64,000 nucleotides of DNA from Vulcanisaeta distributa JCM 11216. GTDB lineage: Archaea > Thermoproteota > Thermoprotei > Thermoproteales > Thermocladiaceae. Below the pieces are notes generated by a model. That model was not told where the DNA came from, did not search any database, and saw only the letters and a program-made list of their open reading frames with translations. Location: positions 62,001-126,000 of the forward strand of contig NZ_BBBI01000004.1 in the NCBI RefSeq assembly GCF_001315985.1, given 5' to 3'. The number at the start of each line of letters is the position of its first letter. Position 1 is the stretch's first letter. Both the position numbers and the translations under genes were made by a program. This document shows positions 30,494 to 39,381 of the stretch, one piece after another.

Positions 30494-31255
30494 ATGTTTG
30501 GAAAGCTATGGTCATTAGTTATGAATATGAAGTACGTAATAATAGCCGTGATAGCGGTGGCCATAGTGATAATAGGTATCGTCGTAGTACTTCAAATGCA
30601 TCCAAGTCTAAATGAATTGCTTGCACGAACAAGTAACAACACCTACACAGCCAGCTATAGTTATTACATTTACTATAACATATTAAATCAAAATAGTACG
30701 GAAAATGGCATCCTTACATATAGTCAAAAAGGAACCACTGACAGGTACATCTTTGTCATTTCGTCAAGCTATCCGCAAATGGGTGCTTACATGGTAACCG
30801 CGAAATTAAGTAATGGAACAACAATATTTTGCACGGCTGGACCCACAAGCGCCGGTTGTTCCCCAATTAATCAAACCTTTAACCTGGTAAGTCTTATGTT
30901 ACCCATTATCAATTACTCAAAATTCACATACGCAGGCACGCAAAAATTACTTGGCTATAATGCCTATTGCTACATATCAAGAAACTCAACAACACTAGGT
31001 TCCATAATGCCCATTGCGATAGAAGCCGGCCTTGGTTCATTACCAATAAATATAATAGGCGAAGTATGCATGACACAGGATGGGATACCACTCCTAATAG
31101 AATTAAGTATGTATGGTTCATCTAACATTAATGGGCAACAGATAACTATAAACATGACACAGGTATTACAGGCAACCAGTGTCCAAGATGGAACCTACCT
31201 AATCAGTAATGCAACGTCATTGCTCAATAAGCTCGGCATAAATGCGACAGGCTGA
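30494..31255 (+). CDS. Membrane-anchored exported protein (paralogue of 53491-54268)
   Basis: A 253-residue protein with one N-terminal membrane segment (YVIIAVIAVAIVIIGIVVVL, residues 14-33) and an outer domain rich in N-x-S/T sites. Paired cysteines occur in TIFCTAGPTSAGC and YNAYCYISRN, and later GEVCMTQDGIPLLIELSMYG. The same order of features (membrane anchor, Cys pair, TEICLLSNGVPTNITMYIYP) occurs in the protein at 53491-54268, so they are paralogues by eye. No enzymatic motif. It could be a surface or solute-binding lipoprotein-like factor; unknown. Confidence 0.6.
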   Translation: MFGKLWSLVMNMKYVIIAVIAVAIVIIGIVVVLQMHPSLNELLARTSNNTYTASYSYYIYYNILNQNSTENGILTYSQKGTTDRYIFVISSSYPQMGAYMVTAKLSNGTTIFCTAGPTSAGCSPINQTFNLVSLMLPIINYSKFTYAGTQKLLGYNAYCYISRNSTTLGSIMPIAIEAGLGSLPINIIGEVCMTQDGIPLLIELSMYGSSNINGQQITINMTQVLQATSVQDGTYLISNATSLLNKLGINATG

Positions 31256-31312
31256 AAAATTCAGTAAAAACCGCAATTACCTTAAAAACAAGGCTTAATT
31301 GACCACGGAACT

Positions 31313-31801
31313 GTGAACACCCAAAACATTGAGGTATTCATACACCCGACATGCAGTACTTGCCACACGTTAATTAGGTTATTGAAGCAGTGGGGGGGTT
31401 ACCTGGATAGGGTTAGGGTGATAGATACGTCCAGGGATCCATACACGGCCATGGAGAGGGGGGGCGTCAGGTCCGTGCCGAGCATCTTCATTAATGGCGA
31501 GTTAGTGTTCGCTGGGATAGTTGATTTCAAGAGACTCAAGGCGTTACTGGACGGTGAGTATTTAGGTAATAGGTTCGAGGGTGACTTAAGGGAGCTTGAG
31601 GAGAGGTTCTTCAGGGGGGGCATTCTCGATAGTGTGGCAACGGCATTATGGCTATACGTTAATGAGGACTGCGATGCCTTTCTCAGGGATAAGGAGTTCG
31701 TAATGGCTATAACGAATTTATCGGTGTATAGTGATCGTGAGGAACTATACAATGAACTACGCAAGTACCTAGCAATGTTAATGCGTGCAGGGAGGCCATA
31801 A
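31313..31801 (+). CDS. Glutaredoxin/thioredoxin-like protein
   Basis: The first 80 residues form a thioredoxin-like fold: IEVFIHPTCSTCHTLIRLLK with a C-S-T-C redox centre at about residues 14-17, and GVRSVPSIFINGELVFAGIV with the cis-proline. A helical C-terminal extension of about 80 residues (FEGDLRELEERFFRGGILDS, ALWLYVNEDCDAFLRD) follows and is unusual. GTG start at 31313. Probably in one transcript with 31827-32153 and the radical SAM gene. Substrate unknown. Confidence 0.7.
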   Translation: MNTQNIEVFIHPTCSTCHTLIRLLKQWGGYLDRVRVIDTSRDPYTAMERGGVRSVPSIFINGELVFAGIVDFKRLKALLDGEYLGNRFEGDLRELEERFFRGGILDSVATALWLYVNEDCDAFLRDKEFVMAITNLSVYSDREELYNELRKYLAMLMRAGRP

Positions 31802-31826
31802 GGAGTAGGGAGGATAGTTCCTAGCT

Positions 31827-32153
31827 GTGATAACCAAGAACTTCGCCAGGGAGATTTATTGGCTCCATAACAAGTTACTGGGTTGGGGGGGTGAGGTGTC
31901 GAAATTATATAGTAAGGAGGTCATTGCCCACTGGATGATCATACGAAGTGCCCTTGGCAGGGTCGGCCTTAGGGCATACCCAATCAGTAATGAGAGGTTT
32001 AGGGAGAAGGTTGAGAGGGTTTATGACTACATGAGCAAGACGTTTGATGAGTACATGAGGCAGGTCATTGATGAGCAGACGAGTATATTCGGTGATTCGG
32101 AGTATGTTGAGGTCATTGAAGGTTTCATGAAAAGTATAAAGGGGGGGTCTTAA
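31827..32153 (+). CDS. Uncharacterised helical protein
   Basis: A 108-residue helical protein, GTG start at 31827: NFAREIYWLHNKLLGWGGEV, KEVIAHWMIIRSALGRVGL, YDYMSKTFDEYMRQVIDEQT. It lies between the thioredoxin-like gene and the radical SAM gene, 25 and 18 nt from them, so it is probably cotranscribed. The last residues GGS come from a G7 run. Family not recognised. Confidence 0.5.
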   Translation: MITKNFAREIYWLHNKLLGWGGEVSKLYSKEVIAHWMIIRSALGRVGLRAYPISNERFREKVERVYDYMSKTFDEYMRQVIDEQTSIFGDSEYVEVIEGFMKSIKGGS

Positions 32154-32171
32154 GCCATGATTTAGTGAGGC

Positions 32172-33900
32172 ATGGATAGGGTAGTAATACTTGATGGGTA
32201 TACGGATGAGCCGGCAGGGCTTGGTGTACCGCCCTACTTAGATGTTTATCCGCGTTATGTCGCTGGCGCAGTGTGGAGTGTGGATAGGTCCATCGATGTT
32301 AGGTACTTCACGATAGACCAGGCCAGGGGGGGCGATTGGGCAGGCTTTGTTAGGATTGCCAATGAGGCCAGGGTACTCATTGTCATTGCCGGCATTGTAA
32401 CACCTGGTAAGTACCTTGGGGGGGCGAGCCCATAAGGCTTGAGGAAATTGAAAGAATCACCAACATAATTACTAAGCCCATAAAGATCCTCGGAGGCCCA
32501 GTGGCCAGGTTTGGCTATGGTTCAGCAGGTGGTACAATAGCTATTCCTAGGAGTAGGTTTCAGAGGTATTATGATTTAGTGGTCACGGGTGATGTGGACC
32601 TGGTCGTTTATGAATTACTGAGGAATAGCTACCAATCATCGAAGGTCTCACCTGCGTTAATGCACGTTGACTACGGGCTAATTAATAAATTCGCCGTGCT
32701 TGGCGCCCGAGTAGTCACTCAACACCCCCCCAATTACGGCAAGAACCTGATCATCGAGCTTGAGACGTATAAGTCCTGCCCAAGGTACATCACTGGCGGC
32801 TGTTCCTTCTGCGCCACTGTTAGGTATGGCCCAGTTAAGTATAGGGAGACTAAGGCAATTGTTGAGGAGGTTGAGGCATTATATAGCCTCGGGGTTAGCA
32901 CTTTAGGCTTGGTAGGCAGGCCGACTTCTACACCTACATGGCCCACGACACAGGCAAACTGGACTTCCCAAGGCCTAACCCAGGGGGGGCTATTGAGGGA
33001 TTGCTCGTTGGCATTAGAAACGTGGCACCCGAACTGGAGACGCTGCATATTGATAATGTCAATCCAGGCACTATCTATCACTGGCCCAAGGAGAGTATTG
33101 AGGTTACGAAGATACTAATGAAGTACCACACGCCCGGTGATGTGGCTGCGATGGGCATTGAGACTGCGGATCCGAGGGTTGTTAAGTTGAATAACCTCAA
33201 GGTGATGCCTGACGAGGCTTACTTCGCAATTAAGACAATTAGTGAGTTGGGTAGGGTTAGGGGGGGTTGGAATGGAATGCCTGAGCTACTGCCTGGCATT
33301 AACTTCGTCGTTGGGTTGCCCGGCGAGACAAGGGAGACCTTTAGATTGAATATTGAATTTCTTAGGAGGTTATTGAATGATGATATTTGGGTCAGGAGGG
33401 TTAACATTAGGCAGGTCCTTGTACTACCACCAACACCACTATGGAGCCAGGCAGAGGACATCCGGCAATTACTGAAGGACCATAGGAAGTACTTTCTAGC
33501 CTTTAAGTACTGGGTCAGGAGGTACTTCGACCATGAAATGCTTGGGAGAGTCGTGCCTAAGGGTACAATACTGAGGAGGGTATTCACGGAGGTTCACTAT
33601 GGAAATGGGACATACGCGAGACAAGTCGGTTCATACCCACTGTTAATTTATATACCCGCCAAGATAGAGCTTGGGAGGTGGATTGACGTTGTCGTATCGG
33701 AGCACGGCTTCAGATCTGTGATCGGTGTACCATACCCAGTTAGCGTTAATGAGGCACCAAAGAGACTTCTTAAGTACGTTCCTCACATGAACAGGAAAAT
33801 ATTGACCAAAATAATTGCGGCGAGACCAATAAAGGACCATGAACAACTAAGAAATATAATAAATAATAACGATGAGTTAAGTAAGTATTTAACGTTATGA
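32172..33900 (+). CDS. Radical SAM protein (COG1031-like), frameshifted
   Basis: The opening VVILDGYTDEPAGLGVPPYL and PRYVAGAVWSVDRS match the archaeal COG1031 radical SAM family. The cluster motif is CPRYITGGCSFCATVRYG, with three Cys for the [4Fe-4S] cluster. Then follow AAMGIETADPRVVKLNNLKV, GINFVVGLPGETRETFRLNI and an HhH-like C-terminal end. Breaks occur at the G7 run near 32420 and near 32925 (LGLVGRPTS to ADFYTYMAHDTGKLDFPRPN). Joined length is about 575 residues. The substrate of the family is unknown to me. Confidence 0.8.
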
Positions 33901-33972
33901 AGATTCCGCATAATTATGATGATATAAATCATTTTAAGGATATAAAGTACTCCAGAGGTAAGGGTCAGGAAA

Positions 33973-34365
33973 ATGCGTGAGGAGGCAGAGCAATGGTTAA
34001 GGGAAGCGATTAGAGAACTCGAATTAGCGCGCCATTTACTTGAGATTGGATACCTCAATTATGCAGCGTTTCACTCGCATCAAGCTGCGGAGAAGGCGTT
34101 AAAAGCATTAATCATAGTGAGACTAAGGCTATTACCACCAAAGACCCATCTACTGGAGTTGGCTGAAAGATTAAGGAGCAGTGGTATACCTGTTGATGAG
34201 GTGATTGATTATTTAAGAGATTTAAATCCTCATTACCTGGTCGCTCGTTATCCCGATGCAGCCAATGGCGTGCCCAGCGAAGTCTACTCAAAGAGGGAGG
34301 CTCAGCATTGTGTTGAGTCTGCTTCTCGGGTGATTGAATGGGTGAAGAAATTATTAGTGAGTTGA
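33973..34365 (+). CDS. HEPN-domain protein of a HEPN/MNT pair
   Basis: A 130-residue helical protein. WLREAIRELELARHLLEIGY, AAFHSHQAAEKALKALIIVR and HYLVARYPDAANGVPSEVYS with the conserved R-Y-P-D patch are typical of HEPN proteins. HEPN/MNT pairs behave as toxin-antitoxin modules, where HEPN is usually an RNase toxin and MNT its AMP-adding antidote. The strict R-x4-6-H RNase motif is not obvious here. The gene overlaps the MNT gene by 28 nt. Confidence 0.8.
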   Translation: MREEAEQWLREAIRELELARHLLEIGYLNYAAFHSHQAAEKALKALIIVRLRLLPPKTHLLELAERLRSSGIPVDEVIDYLRDLNPHYLVARYPDAANGVPSEVYSKREAQHCVESASRVIEWVKKLLVS

Positions 34366-34769
34366 GGAGGTACGTTCAGTGCCTAATTAATCGTGGCTTT
34401 AGCATCAACTCAGTCGTACTGTTTGGGTCACGTGTAAGGGGGGGTGACTGGCTAGTTGATAGTGATGTTGACTTACTAATCATTGTCCCAAACTCGGGTA
34501 AGGACTTCCTTGATAGGATTCGTGAATTCACGGTTTGCTGGGACTCGAGAATAGCCCTTGAGGTTTTCCCATACACGCTTGATGAGGTTAAGAGGCTGGT
34601 GAATAGGGGCTCAATCTCGCTCTATGATGCCCTGGACTACGGCGTTGTATTATATGATGATGGAACCTTTGAGAAACTGAGGGAAATCTTCAGGAAGGCT
34701 ATTAACGAAGGAGTAATCAAAAAGATGAATGGTTGGTGGACAATACCTGAAAAGCCGTTGTTAGGATAA
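34338..34769 (+). CDS. MNT-type nucleotidyltransferase of a HEPN/MNT pair
   Basis: A 143-residue protein with the minimal nucleotidyltransferase motif SVVLFGSRVRGG then DWLVDSDVDLLIIVPN, giving the two catalytic Asp residues. The family motif is GSRxRGDW; the extra Gly comes from a G7 run at 34437-34443, and four G would restore VRGDW. GTG/ATG start at 34338 within the HEPN gene. In known pairs the MNT protein adds AMP to HEPN and silences it. After residue 110 an extra helical end is present. Confidence 0.8.
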   Translation: MGEEIISELRRYVQCLINRGFSINSVVLFGSRVRGGDWLVDSDVDLLIIVPNSGKDFLDRIREFTVCWDSRIALEVFPYTLDEVKRLVNRGSISLYDALDYGVVLYDDGTFEKLREIFRKAINEGVIKKMNGWWTIPEKPLLG

Positions 34770-34774
34770 CAAAC

Positions 34775-35305
34775 TTAAGGAACTTCAAACGTTATACTCT
34801 CGTAGTTGCCAACCCTAAGGCCCTTCTTAACCGTCAACCTCAGTATGTTCCCATTACCCAGTATGGAGCCCTCGCCGGCGAATTCATACTCAATAATCCT
34901 GAAGCCGGGTGGGAAGAGCCAAACAATCTCATAGTCATACTCGGCAACCTCCTCCTCATAATAATCCTCATATTTGTTAATACCTTTCTTTAAATTGCCC
35001 TTGAAGTAAATATAAAACTCGAGATACGGCTTATCGAAAGAGCCCCCCCTAAAGCCGAGACTAACATCAACCACCCTAGCCCTAACAATCTCACCATTAA
35101 TCTTAATAGTCTCCTCGTCCAGGAAGCCCTGCATATTCCCCCCCGTGATAGTCCTCAATTCATTAAGTAATCCCTCCCTATCCTTAAGTAGGTTCTTGTA
35201 ATAATGATCCTTATCTAAATATTCAAAGATTAAATCTTCCCAAACACCGCCATCAATGCCCATCGTGAATATTCCCTCGGCATGTATTGGCACTGGCTCG
35301 CTCAT
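34775..35305 (-). CDS. Uncharacterised beta-rich protein
   Basis: A 176-residue acidic protein rich in strands: YLEFYIYFKGNLKKGINKYE, EVAEYDYEIVWLFPPGFRII, NILRLTVKKGLRVGNYESIT. No signal peptide or membrane segment, so likely cytoplasmic. Two C7/C6-type runs fall in its text (GFRGGSF, ITGGNM). I do not recognise the family. It is convergent with the HEPN/MNT pair. Confidence 0.5.
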   Translation of the reverse strand: MSEPVPIHAEGIFTMGIDGGVWEDLIFEYLDKDHYYKNLLKDREGLLNELRTITGGNMQGFLDEETIKINGEIVRARVVDVSLGFRGGSFDKPYLEFYIYFKGNLKKGINKYEDYYEEEVAEYDYEIVWLFPPGFRIIEYEFAGEGSILGNGNILRLTVKKGLRVGNYESITFEVP

Positions 35306-35391
35306 CGGGTTGGTTTCTTAATTTAGGTTCAAAAGTCTTGTTATGGGTTTCTCAGGGGCCTAAATAGAGTTTATTAATAACTTATTGCTAA

Positions 35392-35949
35392 GTGGTTACT
35401 GTGGATGAGTTTATTTACGTGATTGGTCTGTTGATCACGATAATAGCCTACCTGGCGGCATTCACGTATTGGCTGGGCAGGAAGTTCGAGGGCATTGATT
35501 GGAGGTTTAGGGATTTGGAGGAGAGATTGAGCAATAGGATTAAGGAGGTAGAGACTAGGTTAGAGAATAGAATGAACAATCTGGAAAATAGAATGAGTAA
35601 TTTAGAGAGTGGGCTTAAGTCGGCTGTTGTAAATGTTAATTCACTCCTTATTGAGTACATGGGGGGGCTTAAGGGCTTGTTCTCGCAGGATGAGGTTAGG
35701 GTGTTGACTAATGAGGTTAGTAGGGTCGTCGGTATGGTCAGAGCTAACCCAATTAGTAAGGAGGAGCTTGAGTTCATTAAGTCCGTGTTCTCCAAGGACC
35801 CTGATCAAATGAGTATTGAGGAGCTTGAGAGGGTCATTGAGATTGCGAAGCGTTGGTGGTGGGAGGATAACTCCGAAATAGCTTTCAAGGTCTTTCAGGT
35901 GGCGAGTATAGTGAGGGCTTATAAATTGTACGGAAAGAAGCAGTCATAA
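35392..35949 (+). CDS. Membrane-anchored coiled-coil protein
   Basis: A 185-residue protein with one N-terminal membrane segment (FIYVIGLLITIIAYLAAFTY, residues 7-26), a strongly predicted coiled coil from about 36 to 80 (FRDLEERLSNRIKEVETRLE, NRMNNLENRMSNLESGLKS) and a helical end (MSIEELERVIEIAKRWWWED). GTG start at 35392. The repeats of N-R-M-x-N-L-E mark a heptad-like pattern. Function unknown; such layouts often tether complexes at the membrane. Confidence 0.55.
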   Translation: MVTVDEFIYVIGLLITIIAYLAAFTYWLGRKFEGIDWRFRDLEERLSNRIKEVETRLENRMNNLENRMSNLESGLKSAVVNVNSLLIEYMGGLKGLFSQDEVRVLTNEVSRVVGMVRANPISKEELEFIKSVFSKDPDQMSIEELERVIEIAKRWWWEDNSEIAFKVFQVASIVRAYKLYGKKQS

Positions 35950-36100
35950 TGAATATTTATCTAGAACGCTTCTATGATTTCCTAAGGAAATAATTAATGC
36001 CTGTGCACAGTGTATGCGCTTGATTTTACAGTATATAATGCGTTACAGACCTCTCAACAAGTTGAGCAGATATATCCGGCCAAAATAAGAACGGGCAAAT

Positions 36101-36712
36101 CTAGGCAGTACTTAATGATTCTATGTAGTTCGTTACGCCGGTTAGTATCATCCCTATGGCTAGTGCGGCTATTATTAGGCTCATGAACCTGCCAAGGACC
36201 TTAAGTGTGTTACTACCTAGTCTCTTCAGTAGTGGTTGTGAGAACCTAATTATGGCGTACGTGAATGCTGAGCTTAGTAGTGACGCTATTATGACCTCGT
36301 AAATTGGGTATAGTGCTGAGAAGAGTATTAGCTCTGTTATTGTGCCCGGACCAACGAGAAGCGGTGTAACTATTGGCACGAGCACGAACTCCTCAGGCTC
36401 CTTGACGGTGCTGACCGCCCTGGGTCCACCGGCCATGAGGGTCTCCATGGCTATGCCCATGAGTAACACACCGCCTGCTATCCTGAAGGCGTCGAGGTTT
36501 ACGCCGAAGGCCTGTAGTATGTACCTGCCGCCGACCGCGAATATCACCATTAGTAAGGGTACGCTAATGCCAACTAGTTGGTAGACCCTCCTTAGTTGTT
36601 CTGGTTCCATGTTTATTATGTATATGGAGAGTGTTGGTATCGCACCTATTGGGTTAAGTATCGCTATTAATTGCCCAGTCATGTTTAGAATATCTATTAG
36701 GGCTCCAGGCAC
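36101..36712 (-). CDS. MarC-family membrane protein
   Basis: A 203-residue integral membrane protein with six hydrophobic segments. MTGQLIAILNPIGAIPTLSI at the N terminus, FRIAGGVLLMGIAMETL and VLVPIVTPLLVGPGTITELI are the conserved MarC/UPF0056 blocks. Family members are membrane proteins of uncertain role. ATG at 36712. The frame is intact and there is no clear partner gene. Confidence 0.85.
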   Translation of the reverse strand: MPGALIDILNMTGQLIAILNPIGAIPTLSIYIINMEPEQLRRVYQLVGISVPLLMVIFAVGGRYILQAFGVNLDAFRIAGGVLLMGIAMETLMAGGPRAVSTVKEPEEFVLVPIVTPLLVGPGTITELILFSALYPIYEVIIASLLSSAFTYAIIRFSQPLLKRLGSNTLKVLGRFMSLIIAALAIGMILTGVTNYIESLSTA

Positions 36713-36974
36713 GGATAATCAACGCATAATCACTATAATAACCTTTCACTCAATCACCTCTATCATCACGCGCTCAGTGGGGGGGGCAAGTGGCTCACTG
36801 ATCACCAGTGCAGTAATTAATGCGTAAAAACCACTTATAGCCCTTACGGTGTTGGGTAATTAGTGATGATGAATTGGGAACTGATGGGTGACGATGGGTA
36901 TCCTAACTGATCAGCAAGGATAGCACTCTTCATTTTTATCGAGCCGGTCCGTACTCATCACTTAAGGAACTACC

Positions 36975-38129
36975 TCACTTCTCGCCGTACTTACTCCTTA
37001 AAATCTTTGCCGCCTCGGTCATTGAGCGTATCTTGGAGAAGGCTATCCTCCTCTCAAACTTCCTATACATACCAGGCGCAAACCCACAATCTGGGTTCAG
37101 CCAAATCCTCCTCGGGTCAAGAACCCTCACAACCCTCTCAACCCTCTGCACCACGGTTTGCGGATCCTCAACCTGCGGGTTCCTAACGTCAATGACGCCG
37201 AGCCCAAGCTCCTTATCGCTGGGCAGGTCCTTAGCGAAGACCGCCGGGTCGCCACTGCCTGGGCTTGCATACTCAAGTACGTACTGCCTAACCTTTATGT
37301 CATAGACCTCAGGCGCCAGTCTCTCAAAGCCTATGCCATAGAATGGCGAGTCTGGGTTTGGCCACCTATCCATGTGCATGCCGATCCTAACACCGTCAAT
37401 CCCCTTTACCGTCTCATTTATTAGGTCCCTGGCCAGGTAAATCTCGTTCTTAAACCCCCTGTACTTCTGCCCATGTATCGCCTCAATGACCTTCCTATAC
37501 CTGTCAGGCTCGTTCTCCCTGGCCTCTATTAAGTCACCAAGCATTGGCTCATCAAGTTGTATGAAATCTACACCGGCGTCCCTGAGCCTAATTATCTCCT
37601 GCCTAAGCACCTTACTGTAGTCCTTAGCAAGATCCTCAGGCTGCGGGTATACCTGCCTTGAGTACTTCGCGTCCCAGGTCTCCCACATGATCAAGTACGG
37701 GCTTGGCAGCGTGACCTTAATTCTCCTCTCTGTGACTGACCTCGTGAACCTGAACTCATCAAGCGCTATCACCGCATCCCTAATCTGCTCAACAGCCACA
37801 GCCCTCCAGTAGGTCAACTGAGCCTTATACTGCTTCATTATATCTATCGCCTTTGGATTGATGTCCGTCACGTAAATCAACTTAAACCCAGGTATTTTCT
37901 GGCCGACGAACGCCACGAAGCTAGTCCTCCTCTGCTCCCCCCCATCAGTTATGACGTCTAAACCGGCGAGCTCCTCCTCCTTAACCGTCAACTTAACAGC
38001 ATCATCCAAGTACTCATCAAGCTCCTCCTTACTAATCTCACCCTTATTATACCTATCAAAGGCCTCTATCAACCACCTGGGCCTTGGGAAGCTGCCGACA
38101 ACCGACGTTGTGAAGGTTAGCTCCTGCAT
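36975..38129 (-). CDS. metE: Core methionine synthase (cobalamin-independent MetE-type)
   Basis: A 384-residue zinc enzyme matching the catalytic half of MetE, the archaeal short form. VVGSFPRPRWL opens the domain, DVITDGGEQRRTSFVAF and FIQLDEPMLGD follow. Zinc ligands are likely in GMHMDRWPN and WLNPDCGFAPGM (Cys). The family motif is TDGEQRR; the extra Gly comes from a C7 run near 37937. The archaeal methyl donor is probably not free methyl-tetrahydrofolate, so the donor is uncertain. Frame intact. Confidence 0.87.
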   Translation of the reverse strand: MQELTFTTSVVGSFPRPRWLIEAFDRYNKGEISKEELDEYLDDAVKLTVKEEELAGLDVITDGGEQRRTSFVAFVGQKIPGFKLIYVTDINPKAIDIMKQYKAQLTYWRAVAVEQIRDAVIALDEFRFTRSVTERRIKVTLPSPYLIMWETWDAKYSRQVYPQPEDLAKDYSKVLRQEIIRLRDAGVDFIQLDEPMLGDLIEARENEPDRYRKVIEAIHGQKYRGFKNEIYLARDLINETVKGIDGVRIGMHMDRWPNPDSPFYGIGFERLAPEVYDIKVRQYVLEYASPGSGDPAVFAKDLPSDKELGLGVIDVRNPQVEDPQTVVQRVERVVRVLDPRRIWLNPDCGFAPGMYRKFERRIAFSKIRSMTEAAKILRSKYGEK

Positions 38130-38222
38130 TACTTAGTACGAATTACTTAGTTTATAAAGTATTACGCCAAAGCCCAGCACGGAGGTAACAACTAATTATT
38201 TAGAATTTATAGGGTGTGAAGT

Positions 38223-39302
38223 TCACGGCGCCGGCCCAATACCAGCAACCTTTGGGTAAGGCCTAGCCTCCCAAACAGCCCTCAAGCCGCATACATACCT
38301 TGTCAGTCTCTCCACGCCAATACCGAAGCCCGCGGTCTTCAGTGGGTATAATTCCCTAAGCATCTCCAGGTACCACCTATACTTATTTGGGTCCTCACCA
38401 CCCTCCCTCATCCTGGCTATTATTCTCACTGGTTCGTACTCACGCTCAGCACCGCTAATGGCCTCACCAAAGCTCCGGGTATAGCATGTCGAAGTCCCTG
38501 AGTATGCCAGGCCTCTGTGGTCCTCCCTATCATAGAATCCCCCCCTGGCACCCTTTGGATAATCAATTATGAAAAGCGGGTTATCGTGATAAGCGGACAG
38601 GAGCTTCTCGCATTCCCATCTAATCTCGGTGTTTTGCGGGTTCTTACATCCAAGTTCATTAACGAGCTCCACAGCCTCCCTATGTGTATACCTCTTAAAC
38701 GGCTTATTGAAGTCTGGGAGCTGCCTATTGAGCTTCGTCTCAAGTTCCTTACCGTAGTTATCCTTAACCCTCCTAATCACGTATATCATCATGTCCTCGG
38801 CAAGGTCGATTACCTGGTCGTAGGTGGCGCCGTAAACCTCAAGGTCAAGTTGGTAAAACTCAACAAGGTGCCTACCGGTGAAGACGCTATCATTCGGTTC
38901 AAACCTAATGTTTGGGCTTAGGAAGTAGATCTTGCCTAGTGACGCGGCCATGTACTGCTTATAGAGTATGGCACTTGACATAACCTTATACTCCATGCCG
39001 TAGAAATCCACGGTGGCTTGCTTCGCACCCCCCCTAATCCCTGGGTCAGTCACTGGGCCTATTATTGGTGCTAATACCTCGGTAAAGCCCCCCCTTGAGT
39101 TGAGGAAGTCCCTTAACGCGTCTATTATTTCGGCCTGGACCTTAAAGACGAGTTTATACTTATCCTCCCTAGCCCACCTCCATGAGTGAGCAAGCCATTC
39201 CTTAAGGAATTCCAGGTACTTGCTCTGGTCGGAAGCCATCTTCTCGAATTCTATTACTGCAGGGTGAAAGTACGGTTCTTTCCTCTCGGGCCACTTATCC
39301 AT
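38223..39302 (-). CDS. Archaeal asparagine synthetase-like protein (AsnRS/AspRS catalytic core)
   Basis: A 359-residue class II aminoacyl-tRNA synthetase core without the anticodon-binding OB domain. Motif 2 region NIRFEPNDSVFTGRHLVEFY, LFIIDYPKGARGGFYDRED and motif 3 GFGIGVERLTRYVCGL are present. Lacking the RNA-binding part, it fits the archaeal asparagine synthetase that arose from an AspRS/AsnRS ancestor, making Asn from Asp, ammonia and ATP. The family text reads GARGFYDRE; the additional Gly comes from a C7 run. Symbol left empty because activity cannot be shown here. Confidence 0.75.
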   Translation of the reverse strand: MDKWPERKEPYFHPAVIEFEKMASDQSKYLEFLKEWLAHSWRWAREDKYKLVFKVQAEIIDALRDFLNSRGGFTEVLAPIIGPVTDPGIRGGAKQATVDFYGMEYKVMSSAILYKQYMAASLGKIYFLSPNIRFEPNDSVFTGRHLVEFYQLDLEVYGATYDQVIDLAEDMMIYVIRRVKDNYGKELETKLNRQLPDFNKPFKRYTHREAVELVNELGCKNPQNTEIRWECEKLLSAYHDNPLFIIDYPKGARGGFYDREDHRGLAYSGTSTCYTRSFGEAISGAEREYEPVRIIARMREGGEDPNKYRWYLEMLRELYPLKTAGFGIGVERLTRYVCGLRAVWEARPYPKVAGIGPAP

Positions 39303-39381
39303 ATGCTGATCCAGGGCTTAGGTAGCTTTTAAACATACCCCCCCAAAAAATAACAATAATTAACGAAAATATATTATCATA

